The translations under genes were made by a program, and so were the position numbers. A stretch of 64,000 bases of DNA, taken from positions 46,635,227 through 46,699,226 of the forward strand of contig JASWHV010000016.1 of NCBI GenBank assembly GCA_030760725.1, read 5' to 3'. The DNA is from Neostapfia colusana (lineage: Eukaryota; Streptophyta; Magnoliopsida; Poales; Poaceae). The notes beneath the pieces are model-generated. The model did no database searches and was not told where the DNA came from. It saw nothing but the letters and a program-made list of their open reading frames with translations. Position 1 is the first letter of the stretch, and each line of letters opens with the position of its first letter. This document shows positions 24,174 through 34,018 of the stretch, in pieces.

Positions 24174-26984
24174 CTAAGAGTCCCCGGACTCCCGTTGAAA
24201 CCTAGAGGCCACAAGGGCGGCCACGTCCCCGACCTCGGCCCTGGCAGCTTCCTCCCGCTCAACGGCGGGCCCTAGGCGGACTGGCTCCAGAGAGAAGGAA
24301 GGGTCTTGGCTCTGGAAGCACGCCAGCACATGCGTAGTGACCTCCTTCGCCAGGCCTCGTCCCTCCACCTCAAGCTCGTCGGCGATCACCGCTTCGAGCC
24401 GGCCCAGCTTGGCGCCGATTGACTCAAGCACCGGGATTGCCCTAGACACCTCCTGCGCTGGAGCCTCTGTCCGCACCGGGCTGAAACCAAGAGGAACCAA
24501 GGCGGACCCCGCCTCGGTAACAAAGCTCCAGACCGCCTGGGCCTCGACAGATCGTGAAGCCTGGAGCTTCTGTACCTCTTGGCGGGCCACCAGCTCGCGA
24601 TCCAGCGCCACCTGGCGCTCCCGGGAGGATTGCTCCTCCCTCGCGGCAGCAGACGACTCACGGAGCTCCAGCTCCTCGGCCCGAGCCCTCAGCTTGCCGT
24701 CTCTGGCCTTCAGCCGCGCGGCAACCTTCTCCTCCTCGGCCTCCACGGCACGTTCCTGATCGGCGACGGCGCACTCTCGGCGAACTACCTGCAGCCGCAA
24801 CTCCTCCACGGCAGCAGAGCGTGCTTCGGCCTTGGCCAGAGCTTCGCGGAGGGTAGTGCGGAGCCGCCGGGTCTCTGAGTCCAGGCGGCCGATGGCTTTC
24901 TTCTGAGCGTCGAGCAGAGCACCCATGGCATCAAGCCTCGACTGCCTCGAGTCGAGCTCTGCCTTAGCCTCCAGGGTCCGCTGCTGCAGGAGGTTCTCCC
25001 ACCTAAGAAGGAGCTCCCTCTCTCCAGCCAGCGCCCCCCGCTCCCGCTCAAAGGCGGCCTGGATCTGTCGGGAACCAGTCTGAGCACGCCCCAAGGCATC
25101 CCACATGGGCAGCGGGGCGGCGGGGGCAGGAGTCGTGCCCCTGACCTCCCCTGTCGCGTCCACGACCGGCGATGGTGCTGGTGCCTCGGCAACTGAGGCA
25201 AGACGCTGACCCAGAGGAGCCAGGCAGCCAGCATCTGCGCCTGCAGCAGCCCTTCCAGCCTCAGCACCGGACTTCCGGGCTGGCGAGGGAGAACCAACAA
25301 GTGCTGCTGCGGCCACCGCAGAGGGCGAACCCTCTGGCACGGAAGGAGCCCCCGCCTACTTTGGGGCCGTTGGAACCATCGCAGTTACAGGATGCTGCGG
25401 CCCGGAGCCTCCGCCAACTGGAGATGGCCGGGGAATAGGCTTGTCCCCGGCAGCCGGTGAGTCCCTGCAGGCAAAGAAAGCTCTCAAGCTAAGAGAGGAG
25501 AAGGGAACGCTACTCCTACTAGCCAGAGAGAGCAACACTTACTGGGCAACATGAGCGCTCCAACGGGCTTGTAGCCCAGGCCTCTGGGCCGGGGCAGAAC
25601 CGCCAGAACCTGCAGCCGGAACGCTCGCTGGCTGTGGCATCTGATCCCCCTGCACACTCCTGGGCGTCGCCCCACCGGCGTCCTTCCTGGAAGCCCCTCC
25701 GCCTGAGGAGGAGTGGCGGGACGGTTGGGGTTCCTCGGACTGCCGCTGTCCGGGAAGGGACCCCCCGGAGTGGGACACCCGGGGTCTCTTTGGGTTGCCA
25801 CTCGACGGACCTGCGCCTCCGGGAGATGGGAGCAAGGGTGCCCCGGCCCCCTGGTTCGGCATAAGCGACGCCCTCGGAGGAGACCGGGCACGTTTCTTCT
25901 CTGGCTGCCTAGGGGCCGGCTCCTTCCCCTTCCCCTTGTCGGCGGCTTGAGTTCCGCCGGCCCTCGGTGCGGATTGGGCAGTGACAGAGGCCTCATGCTC
26001 CGATCTGGAGCGCTCGGTCCCAGGGATTGAGATGCCCCGGAGGGTATCCCCAATCTGACGAATGGCGATCCCAATGTCGTCGAGGTTCGGCAACTTCCGC
26101 AGAAGCTCTGACCTCCTCTGCGGCTCCAAGAAGAGGGGAGTGGCAGAGGTCGGGAAGGCGAGGTCGCCACCGGTGACGTTGTCGCCGCTCACCTTGCCCA
26201 CCATCTCGTACAGCTCCTCATCGGAAGGATCAGAGCCGAGACCCCTCTCCAACCTGGTGCAGTCTTGCTCACCAGTGTAGTACCATGCCGGGCGGTTGCG
26301 CTGCTGCAAGGGCGCAATACGGCGCGACAAGAAATCCACTAGCACCATCAGAGACGTCAGCCCCTCGTTGTCCAGGAACCGGATCCGCTCCAAGACCGGT
26401 GTGTACTCCCGCTCCAGCTCTGGGACCTCCTCCCAGAAGCGACGCTCGGTGGTTGGGCCGGCAGTTGGGAGCTGCAGGCGATCGTGCTCGTCGGTCTACA
26501 TGATCACCCAGTTCTCCCTCCAGTTTTCCCACCTCGATGCACTGAAAGGTAGAAGGTACCCAGAGGCCTTCGGGTCCTTGCAGCGATGCTGGAAATAGTA
26601 CGCGCCCAGCTGGGTCTTCGAGCTGCGCCCGGTCATCCGCAACACGAAGAAGTAGCGGAAGAGCGTCGCTGAAGCATGCACCCCCACAAACATCTCGCAG
26701 AAATGGACGAAGACGGCGGCCATTGCGAAGGAGTTGGGGGAAAGGTGGTGGAGCTGGAGACCGTACGTCTCCAGCAACGTGACGAAGATGGAAGAAATTG
26801 GCGGGACGAACCCTGCCATGGCGTAGGCAGTAAAGAAGACCATCTCCCCCTTTTCCAGGAGCAGGGGGAGATATCCCCGGCGGAGCCGGCGTTTCTGCTC
26901 CTCCGTGTGCCAGCCCAGCAACCTGCGCACTGGTCCGAGCTCGGCAGACCGAGCAAGACGCGACGGAAGCAGGTTGGAAGCCAT
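24174..26984 (-). pseudogene. Antisense ORF of element G: PF04195-like N-terminus, coiled-coil C-terminus, one intron
   Basis: It reads against gag-pol, from ATG at 26984 to TGA at 24174-24176. Residues 1-165 resemble the plant domain called putative gypsy type transposon (PF04195): FFTAYAMAGFVPP, ETYGLQLHHLSPNS, VHFCEMFVGV and LFRYFFVLR. The middle is Ser/Pro/Arg-rich with KKRARSPPR. The last 250 residues are Glu/Ala/Arg/Leu-rich and predict a long coiled coil. A 78-nt intron (25465-25542) restores reading across a TAA. Two TAG stops remain, at 26496-26498 and 25356-25358, each one base from CAG. The spliced length would be about 910 residues. Antisense extra ORFs after pol are known in Tat-lineage elements; the role is unknown. 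Confidence 0.8.
25465..25542 (-). other. Predicted intron in the antisense ORF of G
   Basis: The donor is A|GTAAGTG and the acceptor is TTTCTTTGCCTGCAG|G. Length is 78 nt (a multiple of three), with a T-rich 3' half. It removes the in-frame TAA at 25539-25541, and the frame is the same on both sides, with CA|G forming a Gln codon at the junction. Confidence 0.7.
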
Positions 26985-27483
26985 GGCAGGGGAGAGCTCA
27001 AGAACAGGGAAGACAAAGGCGCAAGAGCTCAAGGAAGGTGCAAGCGCTGGGAAGTGCGAAGGGAAGCCGCGATGCGGGTAAGATCCCCTTTTAAAACTTC
27101 CCAGGTGTGATTCAAAGCGATTCGAAACTCTTCGAATACGCCGCTTGGGCAACCGCTTTGGCTCCAAGACCAAGCGTCGATGACAAGTGGACCCAAGTCG
27201 TCCGGCTAAAGCGGTGGGCCAAGAAGGCAGTCTCCCAAGGAGACGGGCCGGCAAGGCGCTTCGGCGGTTCCTGAAAAAAACGCCGCCACGCACAGAAGCA
27301 GCAGCCTTGGGAACTGCCGCAGTAAAAGCAACCATCAAGTGGGCTCACGCTCCCACGATCCCGCGACTGTTCGTGCTCCGGCAACGGTCAATGCGGGACT
27401 TAGAGAAGGTGCGCGGAATGGAATAGACGAAGGCCCCACCTCGGGCTCGCTATCTCCCCTGAGATGGGCCCGGGGGCCACCCT
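26985..27483 (-). promoter_or_regulatory. Upstream region of the antisense ORF, with PPT of G at its end
   Basis: On the minus strand TTTTAAAAGG (27087-27096) lies about 105 bases upstream of the antisense ATG and could be its TATA box. A GC-rich purine stretch (about 27460-27480, GATGGGCCCGGGGG) before the 3' LTR is the likely PPT of G. Nothing else is recognised. Confidence 0.45.
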
Positions 27484-27552
27484 TGGTACCCTAGATATGG
27501 GGTACCCCCGCGTACAGGGGAAAATGCCTAAGGACCTCGCCCTTCTCCGCAG

Positions 27553-27971
27553 GGAGAGCTCCGAAGGCGCCACGTGTCCAGCGGGACCAGACCTCCCTCT
27601 CCTCAGAGGAGAGCTCCGGACCTGCCATGTGGCCAACTGAGCCGGACCTCCCCCCCTCCGTGGGGAGAGCTCCGAAGGCTCCACGTGTCCTGCGGGACCG
27701 GACCTCCCTCTACTCAGAGGAGAGCTCCGGGCACGCCACGTGGCCAGCAGCAGCCGGACCTCCCCCCTCCGCAGGGAGAGCTCTGAAGGCTCCACGTGTC
27801 CTGCGGGACCGGACCTCCCTCTCCTCAAAGGAGAGATCCGGGCCCACCACGTGGCCAGCAGCAGCCGGACCTCCCCCCTCCGCGGGGAGAGCTCCGAAGG
27901 CTCCACGTGTCCTGCAGGACCGGACCTCCCTCTCCTCAGAGGAGAGCTCCGGGCCCGCCACGTGGCCAGCA
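27553..27971 (+). repeat. CACGTG minisatellite in the 3' LTR of G
   Basis: Units start at 27553, 27663, 27774 and 27885 (period 110-111 bp), giving eight half-units. Seven of eight keep CACGTG; the second reads CATGTG. Confidence 0.87.
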
Positions 27972-28361
27972 GAGCAACGCTGCCTGCCCCAGAGCGGTAG
28001 GCAGCAGGAGTGAAGACACGCCATACCTTGCCCGTACAAGGTATTCAAGGCCCGCGCCTTCCCAAGACGCGGAGACGTGGAGCACGCCTCTGTCAGGTGC
28101 CGTTGCGCCCAATCACATTGCACACGCCGTGTCAGAGCCTGCCCGCCAATAAACACAGCAACAAGACATCCCCTGCCGTCCCTGCCATCATCAACCACTG
28201 CGAGTAGCCTGCGGCATGGGCAGGGCGGCAGAACAAAGACTCGGAAGCCTTCGCCAGAGACAACTACCGGCATAACTGCGGATATGATAGATGGCAGGAA
28301 ATCTCGCCGGGACCACCTGTCGGGTCCCGGGCCCACCTTGTAAGCCACTCGAGCCTTAGAC

Positions 28362-28370
28362 TATAAAAGG
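28362..28370 (+). promoter_or_regulatory. TATA box of G 3' LTR
   Basis: TATAAAAGG matches the left LTR. In principle it could promote transcription out into element C's downstream sequence. Confidence 0.65.
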
Positions 28371-28670
28371 CTCGGGTAGGCAACGTTAGCAAGGGTTCGA
28401 ACTCTGTCGACTCGCACTCTAGACATCACTCACCCTCAAGCTCAGGACTCCGGTTCTGAGCAGCAAGCAATACAGCGAGCACCTCTGCTCACCGTGGATG
28501 TAGGGTTTTACGCTCCAGCGGCCTGAACCACGTAAAACTCCCCGTGTCAAGCTTCTCCCTCAATCGTCCCTACGCTGAAGCTCTCCGCGAGTGACTAGCC
28601 CCTCCGAAAAAGAACCTCCACGGGCTGCCCAGTGCAGGCCCGGGGGAAGTGTCGGTTACACACTTCGACA

Positions 28671-28675
28671 ACCGC
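28671..28675 (+). repeat. Right target-site duplication of element G (ACCGC)
   Basis: It matches ACTGC at 15645-15649 except for one transition. Confidence 0.75.
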
Positions 28676-29167
28676 TCTCCAGCTTGTCGGGCGACTCAGG
28701 CCGATGCTGAGAAGGATGTCACCTGGGAGGCCATCACCTGCCAGAGTTACATCAACCGTCGCCACCTGGACAGGACTGAGTACATGTATGTCCTCCAGTG
28801 GGAGAGTGGCACCGCGGAGTACAAGTACCCGCCAGTGCAGCAGGGGACTTCCCATGAGCACATGGACCTGTGCTTGGAGGATGTTTCTATGCTCATCACT
28901 CGACTGCAGGAGTGCCAGCAGGAGCTTCAGGATGTTCGTGACATCCTGAAGGAGACTGAGGCATTGCTTCGCGCCAGCCTGAGGGCGAGAGAAAGAGGAG
29001 ATGGGAATGAACTGTGTGTCACCGTGAATGACACATGGACTCCTGACTCTCCAGACCGCCGGGCGAGCAAGCGTCGCTGCACTTCTCCACCAGCAGCTTC
29101 CCCACCTAAAGCGGAATCAGAGGTCAGCCACAATAATGAGGAAGACCCCGACGAGCCAGCTCAGTGA
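28676..29167 (+). CDS. orf0 of element C, C-terminal part
   Basis: It continues the frame of 15371-15649 for 163 codons to TGA at 29165-29167, with no stop or frameshift. The whole orf0 would be about 256 residues. It has a Glu/Leu-rich likely coiled coil (LEDVSMLITRLQECQQELQ and onward, about 28870-29000), then a basic patch RRASKRRC that could be a nuclear localisation signal, and an acidic end EEDPDEPAQ. No family is recognised. Bases 29168-29509 up to gag are AT-rich and hold nothing I can name. Confidence 0.65.
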   Translation, partial: SPACRATQADAEKDVTWEAITCQSYINRRHLDRTEYMYVLQWESGTAEYKYPPVQQGTSHEHMDLCLEDVSMLITRLQECQQELQDVRDILKETEALLRASLRARERGDGNELCVTVNDTWTPDSPDRRASKRRCTSPPAASPPKAESEVSHNNEEDPDEPAQ

Positions 29168-29509
29168 TATGAGTTGTTTAGAGTCATTTCCCTTATTTCA
29201 GCAGGTTATCGAGTAGTCGAGTCAATACCCTATTTATTGGAGTATGTGTTAATGTCTGGTGTGTGACGTGAGTTGTGGAAGCCATGGGCATTTGTCCACA
29301 ACCTCGTCTTTAGGTTGCTTTGCTTTGGTGTGTGAACCCCTATGAATCAATAGTGCATTTATTTTCGTGTGAGACGTGACGCCCAAAGGTCTACCTGAAA
29401 TCTTCAGAATTTGTTTAATATATTAAGACCTCAAAAGTATAAGTTTAAACAAGCAATTTGGGAAGTTAATACTTAATGCTTTAAGTTAACACTTGGTTGA
29501 TCATGATAG

Positions 29510-32500
29510 ATGGCTGGAAGAGGAAAAGGTTGTGGTGCCAACCCCACCAACAACAACGATGAGGCCGGCAATCCTCACCTTTCTGGAGGACAAGACAGTG
29601 GTGGTCGCCGTGAAGGAGCTAATCCTATCCACCAAATGCTTGAAAATCAGAATCAGCTCATCCAGAGTCTAACTCAAGTGGTGGCCAACTTGCACCAAGC
29701 TCCACCCCCACAAGCTGCACCACGCCAACCAAGGTTGAGTGAGTTTATGGGGACTCAACCTCCAAAGTTCGCAAGTGCTGCTGAACCTCTGGAGGCAGAC
29801 GACTGGTTAAAGACCATAGAGAGCAAGATAAGGATCATACAATGCCAAGGGTATGAGAGGGTGCTGTTTGCCTCTCACCAATTACATGGACCTGCTGCTG
29901 ATTGGTGGACCGCTTACGTGGGAGCCCATCATGACCCCGAGAACATCACTTGGGAAGAGTTCAAGCGCAGTTTCCGCAACCACTAAATACCGAGGGGTGA
30001 ACTCAAAAACAAGAGAAAGGAGTTCTTGGGACTGCAGCAAGGCAACATGACTGTGAGGGAATACCTCACCAAGTTCACCCAACTATCCCGTTATGCACCA
30101 CGGGACATCGAAACTGATGAGCAAAAACAGGACTGTTTTGTGGAAGGACTTACTATGGAAATGCAATGTGCAATGTCCTCCAACGAGTATGAAAGCTTCC
30201 AAAAGATGGTAGACAGAGCATTTGTCATGGAGAGGAAGCTGAAGGCCTTGGAGAATGAAAACAAGAGGAAGGCGGGATGGTCACACCAAGCCTCAGGTAG
30301 CAACACACGTCCACGCCTGATGCAGCAACCCGCAGGGCAGACGAGCCGTGCTGTGGTACCCTACTCAGCACCAAGTGGGTACAACCCGAATTTCAGGCCT
30401 CCGTCAGCACCAGCACAGCCGCAGCGTCAGTTTGTGCAGCAGCCTAGCCCCACATATCAACCTCGACAAGCAGGACAAGGACCACCAAACCAACCACAAG
30501 ATAACAAAGGCCAGGCACCTAAGGTTGGGGTGAAATGCTTCAACTTTGGTGATGTGGGGCACTACGCCCATAAGTGCCCAAAGAAGAAGCCCATGCAGCC
30601 ACAACAGCAGAATGTGATGCGAGGACGGGTGAACCACGTGACCATGGAGGAAGCGCAAGAGGCACCTGACGTGGTGATTGGTAAGTTTCCTGCCAATTTA
30701 CACACTGCAACCCTATTGTTCGATTCTGGTGCTACCCACTCGTTCATTGCTCAAGGGTTTGTTAAGATGCATAATCTAGCAACAACACAAATGAACCATA
30801 TGTTAGCAGTGAACTCTCCAGGGGGAGAAATAAGGACAAGACAAGTGTGTCCCAAGGTGAATCTAGACATTAATGGGGTAGTATTTACTGCACACCTCAT
30901 AGTGATAGACGCACAAGGGAAAGATATTATTTTGGGTATGGATTGGTTGACCAAACATAAAAGAATCATCCATTGTTAGACAAGAACGGTGGAACTAACT
31001 CACCCTAGCAGCACAAAAGTGAAGTTCATAGCCGTACCTGAACCTAGGAGGGACCTTAAACTCAATCAAGTTGAGGTGGAAGTGGAAGAGATCAGGATTA
31101 TCCGGGAGTATCCAGATGTTTTCCCGGAGGAGTTGCCAGGTATGCCTCCCGATCGTGAAGTGGAATTCGCGATTGAACTAGTGCCTAGAACAGCCCTAAT
31201 ATACAAGAGGCCTTATCGGATGGACTCCAAACAGCTGCAAGAGCTCAAGGAACATATAAGGGAATTGACAGAGAAGGGGTATATTCGTCCTAGTTCCTCA
31301 CCATTGGGAGCTCCAGTGATATTTGTGCCCAAGAAGGACGGAACCCAAAGGTTATGCGTAGACTACCGTGCGTTGAACGAAGTAACCATCAAGAACAAGT
31401 ACCCATTACCCCGCATTGAAGACTTATATGATCAGTTGAGGGGGGGCTTGTGTGTTCTCAAAAATTGATCTCATGTCGGGATACTAAAGATAAGGCAAAC
31501 CGACATTCCAAAGATAGCTTTCGTATCTCGGTACGGGCTGTATGAATACACCGTCATGCCATTCGGGCTAACTAATGCCCCGGCATATTTCATGTATCTC
31601 ATGAACAAGGTATTCATGGAATATCTGGACAAATTTGTGGTGGTTTTCATTGATGACATTCTCATCTTCTCCAAAGATGAAGAAGAACATGAGGGACATT
31701 TAAGATTGGTGTTGCAAAAACTAAGAGAACACCAACTATATGCCAAGCTGAGCAAGTGTGAATTTTGGCTGAAGAGAGTTCCCTTCTTAGGACATATAAT
31801 CTCGGAGGGAGGAATCTCGGTAGATCTCGCCAAGATCGAGGATGTGCAGAAGTGGAAGACCCTTGAAAATGTCGGGGAAGTTCGAAGCTTCTTAGGATTG
31901 GCTGGGTATTATCGACGGTTTATTGAGGGTTTCTCCAATATTTCGAGACCCCTCACTAAATTGTTAGAGAAGGGAACCACATTCACATGGACACCACAGT
32001 GTGAGACGAGTTTTCAAGAACTCAAGAAAATATTGACAACAGCCCCAGTGCTAGTTATGCCAGATATGCAGAAGAACTTTTTGGTGTACTGTGATGCCTC
32101 TGGACACGGGTTGGGATGTGTTGTCATGCAAGAGGGGCATGTCGTTGCTTATGCGTCTCGGCAGCTTCGAAAACACGAGAAGAACTATCCTACACATGAC
32201 CTAGAGCTAGCCGCAGTGGTACACGCATTGAAGATTTGGTGGCATTACTTGATGGGGAAGAGGATAGAGATATATACGGATCATAAGAGCTTAAAGTACA
32301 TTTTCACACAGCCAGATCTCAACCTCAGACAAAGGAGATGGTTATAGCTAATCAACGACTTTGATGTGGGCATCAACTATCATCCCGGGAAAGCGAACGT
32401 CGTGGTGGATGCTTTAAGCCGGAAAGTGCAGGTCAGCATGTTGAGTTCGAAGGACATGCCTACAGAATTGAAGGAAGAGATTGCAAAACTCAATCTATGT

Positions 32501-33973
32501 CTGGTGAATAGTGGTGAGGCCATCGCCATGGAAGTGGACTCCACATTAGAGAAAGACATACGCAACGGTCAGAAGAATGACGAGAAGATACAAGAGATTA
32601 GAGAACTCATCAAAGAAAATAAAGCCCCTGGGTTCAGAGAAGATGAACAAGGTACGGTGTGGCATGCGAAAAGAATCTGTGTGCCTGAAGTGAAGGAGAT
32701 CCGTGAATTGATTTTGAAGGAAGCTCATGATTCCGACTATTCCATTCATCCTGGGAGTACGAAGATGTATCATGACCTCAAGAGCAGATATTGGTGGTAT
32801 GGCATGAAGCGAGATGTCGTGGAACATGTTGCCCTATGTGACACATGTCAGTTGGTGAAAGCAGAACATCAATGACCCACGGGACTATTGCAACCACTCA
32901 AAGTGCCTGAATGGAAATGGGAGGAAATAGGTATGGACTTCATAGTGGGACTACCTAGGACCCAATCGGGATATGATTCGATATGGGTCATCATCGACAG
33001 GCTAACCAAGGTAGCTCATTTCATCCCCGTGAAAGAAAGCTACAGCGGATCCAAATTGGAGGAATTGTACATGTCAAGGATCGTGTGTTTTCATGGAGTG
33101 CCAAAGAAGATAGTGTCAGATCGAGGGACACAGTTCACCTCAAGGTTCTGGCAGAAGTTACATGAAACCATGGGAACTCATCTAAATTTTAGTTCTACCT
33201 ATCACCCCCAGACTGACGGGCAGACGGAAAGAACCAATCAGATCCTTGAGGATATGCTGAGAGCGTGTGCGCTCAAGAACAATAGGAGTTGGGATAAGAA
33301 CTTACCGTATGTGGAGTTCTCCTATAACAACAGCTATCAGGCTAGTATAAAGATGTCACCATTTGAGGCCTTGTATGGGAGGAAGTGCAGAACTCCACTG
33401 TTTTGGAACCAAACAGGGGAAAGTAAAGTGTTTGGGCTTGAGGTACTACAAGAAGCAGAGGCGAAAGTGAGGGAAATTCGCAACAATTTGAGGATAGCAC
33501 AGACCCGACAAAAGAGTTATTCCGATGTACGGAGAAGATAGCTTATTTTCAACGTGGGGGACTATGTCTATCTCAAGGTGTCCCCTATCAGAGGACTTCG
33601 TCGGTTCAAAGTGAAAGGGAAACTATCACCTTGATACATCGGACCCTTTCAAATTCTGGAGAGGAAAGGCGAGGTGGCATATCAACTAGAACTACCGGCT
33701 TGCCTATCAGATGTGCACGATGTATTCCATGTGTCACAACTCAAGAAATGTTTAAGAACGCCCGAAGAAATGTTACCCATGAATGAGGTGGATGTACGAG
33801 AGGATCTTTCTTATGCCGAACAACCGGTCAAGATTTTGGAGACAATGGAACGCCTCACAAGAAATAAAAGAATCCAAATGTGCAAGGTGCAGTGGAAGCA
33901 TCACTCGGGAGCAGAAGCCACATGGGAGCGAGAAGACGAGCTTAAGACACAGTTTCCGGATTTGTTTTCCTAG
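29510..33973 (+). pseudogene. Element C gag-pol: capsid, zinc knuckle, protease, RT, RNase H, integrase, chromodomain; broken
   Basis: A single frame from ATG 29510 (MAGRGKGCGANP) runs to TAG at 33971-33973. The capsid core is LEADDWLKTIE..ADWWTAY. The zinc knuckle reads CFNFGDVGHYAHKC, so its second Cys is Phe. The protease keeps LLFDSGATHSFIA near 30715. RT has LCVDYRALN and VVVFIDDI. RNase H, integrase ([17 protein letters not shown]) and chromodomain ([10 protein letters not shown]) follow. In-frame stops are at 29984, 30977, 32345, 32873, 33539 and 33632. An extra G in the run at 31440-31446 and a 7-base loss near 31484 shift and then restore the frame. It is much more decayed than A's pol. 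Confidence 0.9.
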
Positions 33974-34000
33974 AATCACCAATCTCGAGGACGAGATTTC

Positions 34001-34018
34001 TTTTAAGGGGGGTAGAGC
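34001..34018 (+). other. Polypurine tract of element C
   Basis: TTTTAAGGGGGGTAGAGC comes directly before the LTR start TGTAACACCCC. Confidence 0.75.

Larger units (their letters stand above)
15650..28670 (+). mobile_element. Element G: complete Tat-lineage Ty3/gypsy element, 13.0 kb, with antisense ORF
   Basis: LTRs at 15650-16819 and 27484-28670 are flanked by an imperfect 5-bp target duplication. The order is PBS, gag, protease, RT, a first RNase H with a large insertion, a second archaeal-type RNase H, integrase without chromodomain, a non-coding gap with an internal copy of the LTR minisatellite, and a long antisense ORF of the PF04195 (putative gypsy type transposon) kind. The dual RNase H and antisense ORF mark the Tat lineage (RIRE2/Grande-like). 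Over the last 440 LTR bases I count about 25 substitutions (about 5-6%), so it is clearly older than F. It lies inside orf0 of C. Confidence 0.93.
27484..28670 (+). repeat. 3' LTR of element G (1187 bp)
   Basis: It begins TGGTACCC, lacking the TCA of the left copy's TGTCAGTACCC, and ends CACTTCGACA. It is followed by the ACCGC target duplication and the rest of orf0. Confidence 0.9.

Noticed and set aside
24337..27110. Plus-strand ORFs of 70-144 codons opposite the antisense ORF of G
   Set aside because: They are mirror frames of the GC-rich antisense coding region. The PF04195-like motifs and coiled coil lie on the minus strand.
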